Shown: positions 43,520 to 51,943 of the stretch, piece by piece
Numbering within the stretch: the first letter of the stretch is position 1
Layout: every line of letters begins with the position of its first letter
Source: Parasphingorhabdus litoris DSM 22379
GTDB lineage: Bacteria; Pseudomonadota; Alphaproteobacteria; Sphingomonadales; Sphingomonadaceae
Assembly (NCBI RefSeq): GCF_020906275.1
Contig: NZ_CP086727.1
Coordinates: forward strand, 1,240,001 to 1,304,000
Direction of reading: 5' to 3'
Length of the DNA: 64,000 nucleotides
Translations under genes and position numbers: made by a program
The notes under the pieces: model-generated
What the model was told of the DNA's origin: nothing
What the model saw: the letters and a program-made list of their open reading frames with translations, nothing else
The model's database searches: none

Positions 43520-45445
43520 GTGGGAAATCCTGTGCCGGATGGTCGTTTTTGTGGGACCAGACCAGTGCAACATATCATAAAGCATTTTTTGCTGTTCATG
43601 ATTTATGGCTTGGCGGCCGTCAGTTTTGGCGGCGGTGCAGCTATGGCTGCGACTTGCTCACCTGCTGGCGCACAAGGCGCAGCGCCTGCGGCCTGGCAGA
43701 CCTATTGCTGGCTTGATTTCTCTTCCTATAACGATGCGACCGCTCGTTCGGCGTCTGGGCAGAATTTCTCATTCGATCTGGCCGATGGCTCAACACTGAC
43801 CTTTAATCTCAGGGCAACCAGTTCGACGGCATCAGCAGCTGATGATCGACCTGCGCCCAGCTGGTCAGGAGCGGCAGTCGGTAACTCGTCCTTTCTCAAT
43901 ATTCCCGGACGCCCAATTCTTTACATGGTGAACAGCGGTGCGGTGGTAAATTTCACTTTTTCCAATATAACCGTCGTGCCTCCGGCGGGTGTCGCATCGG
44001 TGACAAGCTATGCATTTGTCGCTGCTGATGCGGAATCAACAGACAATAGCGAATATCTTGAATTTGGGACAAATGGTTCGACATGGCAGATATTGGACGC
44101 GGTGCCGCCGATTAGCGGCAATCAGTTCCCGGTGCTTACCGGTACTGGAACGACGACCCTGCGCATGGCTGGCGGCGGACAAACCGGTCGTATGGGTGGA
44201 TATATTGCTGGTACCAATACGCCGACCAATGTGACAGCAGAGATGCGAGGCCAGGGATTGCAGGGTATGATGTTCGCCGTACGCTTTGCCTCTATCACGC
44301 TCAATAAGGTTATCACGGGATCGCGAATTGACACAGATGACCAATTTACCTTTCAGATTGCATCGACGTCTTCCGGGAACCCGTTGGCATCTGGCACCAC
44401 CAGCGGCACCGGCAATGGCCCATTTCCGGCAGCCGTCATTTCCACGGCATCCGGCATTCCGATCAGTCTGACAGAAGTCATGGCAAGTGGCAGCGCCAGT
44501 GCAATCAGCCAATATCGACCGCAGCTCACCTGCACCAACAATAGCGCAGGTTCACCAACCGTAATGCCGACCAATGTTGAAACAACAAATTATAGTTTCG
44601 GATCGCTAGCTTTTGGTGACGCGGTCGAATGTGTCTTCAACAATACACCCTATCCGCATCTATCATTGGAAAAACAGTTAAGCCCGGCGGGCCGAATATT
44701 TGATACCGATGAATTCAGAATCCGGATCAGACAAGGCAACAGCACAGTTGCAGCTAGGACAACTACAGGCGACGGCGCTGTGGTTAGCAATGCACCGATA
44801 CCAATGACACAACTGGTCGATGGTAACGATTATAGTTTAGATGAACGCCCGCGCGGGACGACAGATCTTAGCCGCTATACTGCGACTCTGTCCTGTACCA
44901 ATGCCAATACAAGTTCGACAACAATATTGCCCAGCAGCATGGCAACAGATTTCACCCCGGCAATGGGTGATGTAATAAGCTGCATCATTACCAATACGCG
45001 CGATCCTGCCAATGCGGTGCTTGAGATAAGCAAGCAATCGACTGTAGTTTCCGACCCGGTAAATGGGACGACCAATCCAAAAGCAATTCCAGGAGCGGTC
45101 ATTCGCTACACCATCGAAGTAACAAATAGGGGGGACGCTCCGGTAGATACCAGTACTATCGAAATCGCAGACATTCTGCCCTCCGATATCAGCTATAACG
45201 CTGCATCGCCGGTAACATTCTCCGATGGTCCGGTATCGAGCGGATTGGACCCGTTCGATGCGACGACTATGGTTGGTTTTTCTGATCAACCGTCTGGAGG
45301 AGCCCCTTATAACTATACACCAAATACAGCCGGCTTTGATTCGAACGTAACCGGTGTAAGCGTGAATCCCGCTGGAATTTTGGCCGCATCGACAGGAAGC
45401 AATAATCCCAGCTTCATCATCAGCTTTGAGGCACGTCTGGATTAG
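43520..45445 (+). CDS. Secreted protein with DUF11 and prealbumin-like repeats
   Basis: A protein of about 641 residues. A long N-terminal leader precedes the hydrophobic stretch LLFMIYGLAAVSFGGGAAMAA. After an N-terminal domain (about 50-250) come two similar Ig-like repeats (ITLNKVITGSRIDTDDQFTFQI and LSLEKQLSPAGRIFDTDEFRIRI), each ending with a Cys-containing strand (LTCTNN... and LSCTNA...). The C-terminal part is a DUF11 domain: LEISKQSTV through AVIRYTIEVTNRGDAPVDTST. Proteins of this kind sit on or near the cell surface. The start is uncertain (GTG at 43520 or 43532). Composition is rich in Thr, Ser and Asn, unlike neighbouring housekeeping genes. Its stop overlaps the convergent SnoaL gene. 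Confidence 0.8.
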   Translation: MGNPVPDGRFCGTRPVQHIIKHFLLFMIYGLAAVSFGGGAAMAATCSPAGAQGAAPAAWQTYCWLDFSSYNDATARSASGQNFSFDLADGSTLTFNLRATSSTASAADDRPAPSWSGAAVGNSSFLNIPGRPILYMVNSGAVVNFTFSNITVVPPAGVASVTSYAFVAADAESTDNSEYLEFGTNGSTWQILDAVPPISGNQFPVLTGTGTTTLRMAGGGQTGRMGGYIAGTNTPTNVTAEMRGQGLQGMMFAVRFASITLNKVITGSRIDTDDQFTFQIASTSSGNPLASGTTSGTGNGPFPAAVISTASGIPISLTEVMASGSASAISQYRPQLTCTNNSAGSPTVMPTNVETTNYSFGSLAFGDAVECVFNNTPYPHLSLEKQLSPAGRIFDTDEFRIRIRQGNSTVAARTTTGDGAVVSNAPIPMTQLVDGNDYSLDERPRGTTDLSRYTATLSCTNANTSSTTILPSSMATDFTPAMGDVISCIITNTRDPANAVLEISKQSTVVSDPVNGTTNPKAIPGAVIRYTIEVTNRGDAPVDTSTIEIADILPSDISYNAASPVTFSDGPVSSGLDPFDATTMVGFSDQPSGGAPYNYTPNTAGFDSNVTGVSVNPAGILAASTGSNNPSFIISFEARLD

Positions 45446-45909
45446 CTTGTCTGGTTGGCTTCATCATAGCGTTCCCAGTCATGAAACGCCTCGCGTCGGA
45501 CAATGATCCACTTGCCATCTCGCTTTTCAAGCTTGTCGCAATAGCGACCAGCGACAATCCAGTCGGTTGCTTTGCCGTTAGTAGGAACCGGATCGAATTC
45601 CGGGGTGCCTTCCTGAACATAGTGATAAGCAACGAAATTCGCCTCGGTAGACACACTTGTGCCCTCATCATTGAAGGTGAAATGGACATTGGAAATGGAA
45701 TGGTGTGTGGCAGGCACTTTTTTCAGTATTTCACTCGCAAAACCGACAAATTCATCCGGTGGTCCGGAATAGTCACCGTGATTATGGACATGATCATCGG
45801 CAAAGCAAGATCGCACCAGAGGCCAATCTTTCCGGTCAATTCCTTTGCAGTAGCGGTGCAGTACATCGCGAATTTCTTCCCGTGCAATAAGCTCTTCAAC
45901 CTTGTCCAT
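45442..45909 (-). CDS. SnoaL-like / NTF2-fold protein
   Basis: A 155-residue protein of the SnoaL-like (NTF2) fold. Recognisable parts: EELIAREEIRDVLHRYCKGIDRKDWPLVRSCFADD, HHSISNVHFTFNDEGTSVSTEANF and ADGRYCD-type strand IVAGRYCDKLEKRDGKWIIV. Such proteins include isomerases, dehydratases and hydroxylating partners of polyketide or steroid metabolism; the substrate is unknown. The ATG at 45909 has GGGAG 6 bases upstream, chosen over 45948. It is divergent from an SDR gene (84 bases between starts), a pairing typical of catabolic gene clusters. Confidence 0.85.
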   Translation of the reverse strand: MDKVEELIAREEIRDVLHRYCKGIDRKDWPLVRSCFADDHVHNHGDYSGPPDEFVGFASEILKKVPATHHSISNVHFTFNDEGTSVSTEANFVAYHYVQEGTPEFDPVPTNGKATDWIVAGRYCDKLEKRDGKWIIVRREAFHDWERYDEANQTS

Positions 45910-45993
45910 TCCGCTCTCCCTCATATTGTTAGGCACAGGGATTAGCATGTGCTGCTAAACCAAGGATAGTTGGCAAAAAAGAGAGGGATAAGA

Positions 45994-46767
45994 ATGGGCA
46001 GGCTGCAAGGCAAAGTTGCAATCATCACCGGTGCAGCAAAAGGATTGGGGGAAGCCGATGCCCGTATGTTTGCCCGGGAAGGGGCAACGGTCATCTTAAC
46101 GGACATGGATCAGGAAAATGGGACGCGAGTCGCTTCCGAAATCGGCGCGTCAGCTGAATTCCATATGCAGGACGTTCGGGACGAATCCGGATGGGAGGAT
46201 TTAATAGCAGATGTCGTGTCACGCCACGGCAAGCTTGATATATTGGTCAATAATGCTGGCGTCGTTGAACCTGGGACTATTGAGACACAGACTGCTGAAG
46301 AATGGCGTTTTGTCATGGCAGTGAGTGCGGATGGTACTTTTTTTGGATGCAAATATGCGGTTCCGGCGATGAAAGCATCTGGCGGTGGTTCAATCATCAA
46401 CATGGCATCAATTGCCTCGGTACAAGGGGAACCGGTTGTCGCGGCTTATGCCGCTGCAAAAGGCGCCGTAGAAAGCCTCACCCGCAGCATCGCCGTTCAT
46501 TGTGCCAATAATGGCTATAATATTCGCTGCAACAGCGTTCACCCTGCTGGAATATTGACTCCTATGGTGGAAGAAATCGGCCCAAAAATGATGGGAAGAA
46601 CCGACCTGCGGCCAGCGAGCGAAGGACCTGCTGCCAGTGCTTTGGGAGAACCCGATGACATTGCCAATACCGTATTATTCTTGGCATCCGATGAATCCAA
46701 ATTCATCAATGGAGCCGCGATCAGGGTTGATAACGCCAAATCGGTGGTGGAAGGCGTGGTTCCATAG
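45994..46767 (+). CDS. Short-chain dehydrogenase/reductase (classical SDR)
   Basis: A 257-residue NAD(P)-dependent oxidoreductase. The cofactor motif is IITGAAKGLGEADAR with Asp in LTDMDQENG, which favours NAD(H). The NNAG motif is LVNNAG, catalytic Ser in NMASIASVQG, and Tyr-x3-Lys in AYAAAKGAVESL. The tail has FLASDESKFINGAAIRVD. GAGGG stands 8 bases before the ATG at 45994. It is divergent from the SnoaL gene; both may act on a shared hydroxy or keto substrate. Substrate is unknown. Confidence 0.92.
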   Translation: MGRLQGKVAIITGAAKGLGEADARMFAREGATVILTDMDQENGTRVASEIGASAEFHMQDVRDESGWEDLIADVVSRHGKLDILVNNAGVVEPGTIETQTAEEWRFVMAVSADGTFFGCKYAVPAMKASGGGSIINMASIASVQGEPVVAAYAAAKGAVESLTRSIAVHCANNGYNIRCNSVHPAGILTPMVEEIGPKMMGRTDLRPASEGPAASALGEPDDIANTVLFLASDESKFINGAAIRVDNAKSVVEGVVP

Positions 46768-46779
46768 TATCGCACAGAA

Positions 46780-46929
46780 ATGCCTGTAAAAAAGCAAATT
46801 AGAAAACAGCATCTGCCAGAGAAGGTCTGCGTTACCTGCGGTCGCCCATTTACGTGGCGCAAGAAATGGAAAGATGTTTGGGACGACGTCAAATATTGTT
46901 CGAAACGCTGCAAAGGCGGAATGAAATAG
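46780..46929 (+). CDS. DUF2256 zinc-ribbon mini-protein
   Basis: A 49-residue protein, too short for routine gene finding: basic N-terminus (MPVKKQIRKQHLPEK), then VCVTCGRPFTWRKKWKDVW and YCSKRCKGGMK. The C-x2-C ... C-x3-C spacing and the conserved RPFTWRKKW identify DUF2256, a likely zinc-binding domain. As recalled, DUF2256 genes often lie next to cryptochrome or photolyase genes. Here it follows the SDR gene by 12 bases and precedes a LOV photoreceptor by 59 bases. Function is not known. Confidence 0.85.
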   Translation: MPVKKQIRKQHLPEKVCVTCGRPFTWRKKWKDVWDDVKYCSKRCKGGMK

Positions 46930-46988
46930 GAAGCAAATTCGCGGCATTCTGCTTGCTATAGGGGGGCGGGTTGGATTAAGTTTGGCTT

Positions 46989-47645
46989 ATGACGACAGAG
47001 GATGGGAATAGTAAGGTAGAGCAGCAATCAATCCCCAAGGTTGATTTGCCCAAGACTACTGTAACGGCGTTAATTGATAATAGCCCGATTGCGTCCGTGA
47101 TCAGCAATCCCAGACTGCCGGACAATCCAATTGTCGCGTCTAACCAGGCCTTTTCGGATCTCACCGGTTATGATCCTGATTTTATTATCGGCAGAAATTG
47201 CAGGTTTCTCGCCGGAGCGGCCACTGAGCCATGGTTGACAGAAGAAATTCGCCGCGGTGTGCGAGATCGCAAGCCAGTTTTGGTGGAGATATTAAACTAT
47301 AAAAAAGATGGCACGCCGTTTCAAAATGCAGTACTCGTCGCTCCGTTATTTGATGAAAATGGGGAACTGGAATATTTTCTGGGATCCCAAGTAGAGATTG
47401 ATGGTGACGGGCCAAGCTTGGCGAAAGCACGGCGGATGCGGGCAACAGAGATCGTCAAAGATCTTTCAAACAGGCAAAGAGAAGTCTTAAACTTCATCGC
47501 GAAAGGTTTGTTAAACAAGCAGATTGCTCATGAATTGAATTTGAGTGAGCGGACGATCAAGATGCACCGAGCCATCTTGATGAAACGGTTAGATGCGCCA
47601 AGTGCTGCCGATATGGTTCGGCTGGCCGTTGAAGCAGGCATGTAA
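46989..47645 (+). CDS. LOV-HTH blue-light transcription factor, EL222-like
   Basis: A 218-residue photoreceptor regulator. Residues about 25-135 form a LOV (PAS) domain: [20 protein letters not shown], the flavin-adduct motif GRNCRFLAG with photoactive Cys71, [20 protein letters not shown] and [10 protein letters not shown] linker helix leads to a LuxR-type helix-turn-helix ([20 protein letters not shown], then [19 protein letters not shown]). The order and residues match EL222 of Erythrobacter litoralis, which dimerises and binds DNA in blue light. No strong ribosome site precedes the ATG. Light-controlled target genes are unknown. Confidence 0.93.
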   Translation: MTTEDGNSKVEQQSIPKVDLPKTTVTALIDNSPIASVISNPRLPDNPIVASNQAFSDLTGYDPDFIIGRNCRFLAGAATEPWLTEEIRRGVRDRKPVLVEILNYKKDGTPFQNAVLVAPLFDENGELEYFLGSQVEIDGDGPSLAKARRMRATEIVKDLSNRQREVLNFIAKGLLNKQIAHELNLSERTIKMHRAILMKRLDAPSAADMVRLAVEAGM

Positions 47646-47814
47646 ATATTCCGATTACGGTCCTAATACCGTATCGGTCTTCACCAAATTTTTCGGTAAT
47701 TAGCGCTTAAGCATCGCGGATGAGACAGTCATCCCAGATCCAAGATTTCCGGCGGCAAATCCTCCCTCCTCCTTGTCGCTTAGGATTTTAGTTTTTTCCG
47801 CGATGCGATTTACC

Positions 47815-48783
47815 CTAAAATTCGTCCGCGATATCCATGATTTTGGTTAGCCGTTTGGGGGCCACCATTCGCCAGCTTTTCTTGAGGGATTCTGCGATGT
47901 GCTCCCAATCTGTTCGACCGGTATCGAGGCGGATCGCAATCCATCCCGACTTGCCGTAAAATTTCGGAGCAAAATACAGGTCGGGATCAGCATCAAGCAA
48001 CGCGCCTTGCTCGTCCAAGCCGCTGGTTTTGACAAATATCGAGGTGCCACTTTCGCCAAAATGTCGGCGAGAGAAATAAGCAAAATATTTGCCGGTCTTT
48101 TCGCTTCCAACCCGCCAACCAGGCGTACCAAAACTTGGGCGTTCATGGGTCTCTTCCAGCGCCAGAGCCCGTATACGGACCTGTTCCAATATCCAGTCCG
48201 GATCGGCTTCGCGAGTAACATATTTTGCAAGGGCCGCGGCATATAGCTGGTGCTCGGCAATAAGCACGCGATCCGCCAGTATATCGGCAGTGTCACCAGG
48301 CAGGATCGCGACTTCTGTTTGCGCCAATACCGGTCCGTCGTCCAGTTCCGGAGTCACCAGATGCACGCTGCACCCAGCGTGGTTATCTCCCGCATCCAGG
48401 GCGCGTTGATACGTGTCCAATCCCTTATATTTCGGCAACAGGCTAGGGTGAATGTTGAGCATCCGGTCCTGCCATTTGCCGACGAATTCATCACTCAATA
48501 TGCGCATGTAGCCCGCCAGAGCGATATAGTCGGCTCCGGCTGCAACTATTGCTTCGTGCATGATTTGATCATGCTCTTCACGGCTCAAGCCTTTATGGGG
48601 ATGGGCAAATGTGGCGATGCCTTCCGCTTCGGCCAATTGCAAGCCTGGCGCTTTTGGATTGTTGGAGGCGACAAGCACGACTTCATAGGGGCAGGCTTCG
48701 GCTTTTGCGGCATATAGGAGCGCGGCCATATTGGACCCGCGCCCGGATATCAGGATGGCGACTTTGGCCCGGTCAGGCATCAC
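47815..48783 (-). CDS. purN: Phosphoribosylglycinamide formyltransferase fused to a YjbR/MmcQ domain
   Basis: A 322-residue protein. Residues 1-200 are GAR formyltransferase: VAILISGRGSNMAALLYAA, the catalytic NIHPSLLPKYKGLDTYQRAL, HAGCSVHLVTPELDDGPVLAQ and DTADILADRVL. Residues about 210-322 form a YjbR/MmcQ domain (PSFGTPGWRVGSEKTGKYF, FYGKSGWIAIRLD and the end WRMVAPKRLTKIMD). No stop or start separates the two. GAAGG stands 7 bases before GTG 48783 and 10 bases before ATG 48780. It follows purM by 3 bases and supplies the next purine step. Confidence 0.9.
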   Translation of the reverse strand: MMPDRAKVAILISGRGSNMAALLYAAKAEACPYEVVLVASNNPKAPGLQLAEAEGIATFAHPHKGLSREEHDQIMHEAIVAAGADYIALAGYMRILSDEFVGKWQDRMLNIHPSLLPKYKGLDTYQRALDAGDNHAGCSVHLVTPELDDGPVLAQTEVAILPGDTADILADRVLIAEHQLYAAALAKYVTREADPDWILEQVRIRALALEETHERPSFGTPGWRVGSEKTGKYFAYFSRRHFGESGTSIFVKTSGLDEQGALLDADPDLYFAPKFYGKSGWIAIRLDTGRTDWEHIAESLKKSWRMVAPKRLTKIMDIADEF

Positions 48784-48786
48784 GCA

Positions 48787-49905
48787 TCAGCCTTCATGCG
48801 TTGCGGTCCAATCGGTCATGGCAGACCATGTCCCTGCGCTGCCCGCAACCGTGCAGCCCTTTGTCCCCGTTTTCACGAAACCGACCTGATGGACTGTTTC
48901 ACCAGCAGCTTCTAAATCGGAAGTCACTGAGGCCAGTTCGTCGGGAGACACGGCCAAAATCATGCCAATCCCGCAATTGAATGTGCGGGCCATTTCTTCC
49001 GGCTCAATATTGCCTTGCGCCTGCAGGAAAGCCATGAGGCGCGGCTGGTCCCAGCTGCCGGCATCGACTTGGGCATGTAGGCCATCTGGCAAAACGCGCG
49101 GTATATTTTCCAGCAGGCCGCCGCCGGTAATATGGGCAAGCGCCTTGATCCGGCCGGACTGCATCAGGGGAAGCAAGGACTTCACATAAATCCGCGTTGG
49201 CGCGATCAACGCCTCGATCAACAGAACTTCTGGATCAAACAGCGCCGGTCGATCAAGCTTCCAGCCTTTATCATCAGCGAGGCGACGGACCAGCGAATAG
49301 CCATTGGAATGTATGCCGGAAGAAGACAGACCCAACAGGATATCACCATCTGCCAATTGGGCTCCGGTCAGCGCTTTTTCCCGCTCCACAGCACCGACAC
49401 AAAAGCCGGCCAGATCATAGTCACCATCGGCATACATTCCGGGCATTTCCGCGGTTTCGCCACCGATCAGCGCACAGCCCGACATTTTACAGCCTTCTGC
49501 AATGCCTGCCACGACTCGTTCCGCGACCCCGTTTTCTAGCTTCCCGGTGGCGAAATAATCTAGGAAGAACAGTGGTTCTGCGCCTTGTACGATCAAATCA
49601 TTCACGCACATTGCGACCAAATCGATACCGACGCTGTCATGGCGGTCATGGTCGATCGCCAATTTCAATTTGGTCCCAACCCCGTCATTGGCAGCAACAA
49701 GCAGGGGATCATCATAGCCAGCTGCTTTCAGGTCGAAAAACCCGCCAAATCCGCCCAATTCGGCATTGGCGCCGGGGCGTGCGGTTGCCTTGGCCAGCGG
49801 CGCAATGGCCTTGACCAATGCGTTTCCTGCCTCAATCGATACACCTGCTTTCGCATAGGTGTATGATTCCGGTTCATTTCGCCCGTTATTTTGTTTATCA
49901 CTCAT
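48787..49905 (-). CDS. purM: Phosphoribosylformylglycinamidine cyclo-ligase
   Basis: A 372-residue enzyme (AIR synthetase) of purine synthesis. Landmarks: [34 protein letters not shown], the ATP-site [51 protein letters not shown] and [16 protein letters not shown]. It forms an operon with the purN fusion, as in many bacteria, and is divergent from the DUF2066 gene (62 bases between the starts). Confidence 0.96.
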   Translation of the reverse strand: MSDKQNNGRNEPESYTYAKAGVSIEAGNALVKAIAPLAKATARPGANAELGGFGGFFDLKAAGYDDPLLVAANDGVGTKLKLAIDHDRHDSVGIDLVAMCVNDLIVQGAEPLFFLDYFATGKLENGVAERVVAGIAEGCKMSGCALIGGETAEMPGMYADGDYDLAGFCVGAVEREKALTGAQLADGDILLGLSSSGIHSNGYSLVRRLADDKGWKLDRPALFDPEVLLIEALIAPTRIYVKSLLPLMQSGRIKALAHITGGGLLENIPRVLPDGLHAQVDAGSWDQPRLMAFLQAQGNIEPEEMARTFNCGIGMILAVSPDELASVTSDLEAAGETVHQVGFVKTGTKGCTVAGSAGTWSAMTDWTATHEG

Positions 49906-49967
49906 AAAATAGGCGATTAGACAAGTCGCGGGTGGATTTCCACGTCATAATCGTCAAAAGAGCGGAA

Positions 49968-51296
49968 ATGAGATTTTTGACCAGTTTTAAATACCGTTTT
50001 GGTGCCCTGTTTGCGTTGATTGGCCTGGTGACTGCCGGTCTTGTCTACGCACAGCTGGAAGGAACCGAGCGCGGTGTCGCACCGCTCGCAAGCAGCGGTG
50101 ACTTCGAAGTATTTGGTGTCGAAGTAGACACAAGCGGCAAAAATGCGTTTGAAGCCCGTCAAAAAGGCTGGGAAGAGGCACAACGAAAAGCATGGATTCA
50201 GCTCTATGCTCGGACGCAAGGGGGTAAAACTGCCGGTCTTTCCGATGGTGCATTGAACAATATCGTCTCCGCAATCATCGTCGAGGAAGAGCAGATCGGC
50301 CCGACCCGCTATATCGCGAGGTTAGGCGTAATGTTTGATCGCGCACGTGCCGGACAGATTTTGGGAGTCGGCGGGCGACGCCTGAGATCGCCGCCTCTGC
50401 TGGTTTTGCCTATTATGTGGAGCGAAGGAGCTCCTCAAGTATTTGAGAACAGGACGGAATGGCAGAAGGCCTGGGCCCGATTCCGTGCTGGCGATAGTGC
50501 CATCGACTATGTCCGTCCCTATGGCTCTGACAGCGAATCTCTTATGCTGACGGCAGGCCAGGCGGAGCGTCATAATCGCAGATGGTGGCGAATGATATTG
50601 GATCAATTCGGTGCCGCAGATGTCATCGTTCCAATTGTGCGGATGGAATATCAATATCCCGGCGGACCGGTAACTGCGCGGTTTAGTGCACGCTACGGAC
50701 CGGACAACAAGTTTATTGAGAGTTTTTCGTTGAAAGCCTCCTCAAGCGACGGCATTCCCTCGATGATGGATCAAGCGATTGTGCGTTTGGATGAAATCTA
50801 CTCGAGTGCATTGTCGCGCGGTGTGCTGCGGACTGACAAGTCATTAGTTATTGAAGACGATGGATTTGATATTGAAGCACTGGAAAAAGAAATTGAAGCG
50901 GAACTGGCGGCTGAAATCGGCACAAGTGCCTCCGATTCTGTAGCGAGCAGTGACGCGGATAGTGCCGGGAGCGACAGCAACGCTGTTGCAGCAGCCAGCT
51001 CGAGTATAACAGTCACGGTCCAGTTTGATACGCCGGATGTTGGTGCGGTCAGTCGCGGAGAATCGTCTGTTCGCTCCGTACCCGGGGTGTCATCGGCCGC
51101 TACATCCAGCCTTGCATTGGGCGGTGTGTCCGTGATGCGGGTATCCTATACCGGCGATCTATCGGCTCTGGCTTCTGCACTGCGCTCCAGAGGCTGGCAG
51201 GTGCAGCAGGGCTCTGGGGCGCTGCGGATATCTCGGAGTGGTGGCGCACCGTCTGGGCCAAGTGCCGATTCCGGGAGTGATGAGCAAGATCAGTGA
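49968..51296 (+). CDS. DUF2066 exported protein
   Basis: A 442-residue protein with an N-terminal membrane/signal segment (MRFLTSFKYRFGALFALIGL). The core (FEVFGVEVDTSGKNAFEARQ, WEEAQRKAWIQLYARTQGG) matches DUF2066, an exported domain of unknown role. The C-terminal region has a long acidic/Ser stretch (about 310-345) and ends in a short repeat-like domain (SVMRVSYTGDLSALASALRSRG). The ATG at 49968 is preferred over GTG 49932. Its TGA overlaps the GTG of hdaA (GTGA), so it is the first gene of a DUF2066-hdaA-ppk1-ppx set. Confidence 0.85.
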   Translation: MRFLTSFKYRFGALFALIGLVTAGLVYAQLEGTERGVAPLASSGDFEVFGVEVDTSGKNAFEARQKGWEEAQRKAWIQLYARTQGGKTAGLSDGALNNIVSAIIVEEEQIGPTRYIARLGVMFDRARAGQILGVGGRRLRSPPLLVLPIMWSEGAPQVFENRTEWQKAWARFRAGDSAIDYVRPYGSDSESLMLTAGQAERHNRRWWRMILDQFGAADVIVPIVRMEYQYPGGPVTARFSARYGPDNKFIESFSLKASSSDGIPSMMDQAIVRLDEIYSSALSRGVLRTDKSLVIEDDGFDIEALEKEIEAELAAEIGTSASDSVASSDADSAGSDSNAVAAASSSITVTVQFDTPDVGAVSRGESSVRSVPGVSSAATSSLALGGVSVMRVSYTGDLSALASALRSRGWQVQQGSGALRISRSGGAPSGPSADSGSDEQDQ

Positions 51297-51943
51297 CTCA
51301 GATCGCCCTTCCTCTGGAAATCGAGCCAAACCCAAAGGGTGATGGCTATCTCGTGACGGATTGCAACCGGCAGGTGCACGAGCAATTGGAGAATTGGAGC
51401 AGCTGGCCAAACGCAACCGCCATATTGGTTGGGGGTCCCGGTTCGGGCAAAAAGGCAATGGCCCAGAAATTTGCAAGTTACAGCGGCGGCCGATTTGTTG
51501 CGAACGCACATGACGCTGCTGATGATGCGCTTTTTCATCTTTGGAATCAGTCACAAGCGGATAAATTGCCGCTATTGCTGACTTCTTCCCGGGACGTATC
51601 GAGCTGGCAGGTAGAGCTTCCCGATCTCAAATCACGTTTGGCAGCATCGTTGCTGATTGAAATTGGGGTTCCGGATGAGGCCATGATTGAGGGTCTGCTT
51701 CAAAAATATTTCTCCCTGCGCGGTCTCTCGATTTCCGAAGATGCGCTGGCTTATCTAAGCAAAAGAATGGAACGCAGTTATCAGGATGTTCAGCTTTTGG
51801 CGCAATTAATGGATAGTCTTGCTATAGAGAAAAAGAAGCCGATCACGCGGTCCATTGCGATAGAAGCCCTTTCACAGCATCAACAACTGGCTGAAAAGAA
51901 TCGCAATGCACCAGAAGCAGATCAAAATGTTGAGGAAGGTTAA
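51293..51943 (+). CDS. hdaA: DnaA-related replication regulator HdaA
   Basis: A 216-residue AAA+ protein of the Hda family, which together with the sliding clamp inactivates DnaA-ATP after initiation. The N-terminal QIALPLEI matches the clamp-binding QxxLPL motif. Walker A is VGGPGSGKKAMAQ, and the sensor region includes LPDLKSRLAASLLIEIGVPDEAM. The GTG start overlaps the TGA of the upstream gene. The stop is followed at once by the ppk1 ATG. It is one of the few conserved neighbours of ppk1 in alphaproteobacteria. Confidence 0.88.
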   Translation: MTQIALPLEIEPNPKGDGYLVTDCNRQVHEQLENWSSWPNATAILVGGPGSGKKAMAQKFASYSGGRFVANAHDAADDALFHLWNQSQADKLPLLLTSSRDVSSWQVELPDLKSRLAASLLIEIGVPDEAMIEGLLQKYFSLRGLSISEDALAYLSKRMERSYQDVQLLAQLMDSLAIEKKKPITRSIAIEALSQHQQLAEKNRNAPEADQNVEEG

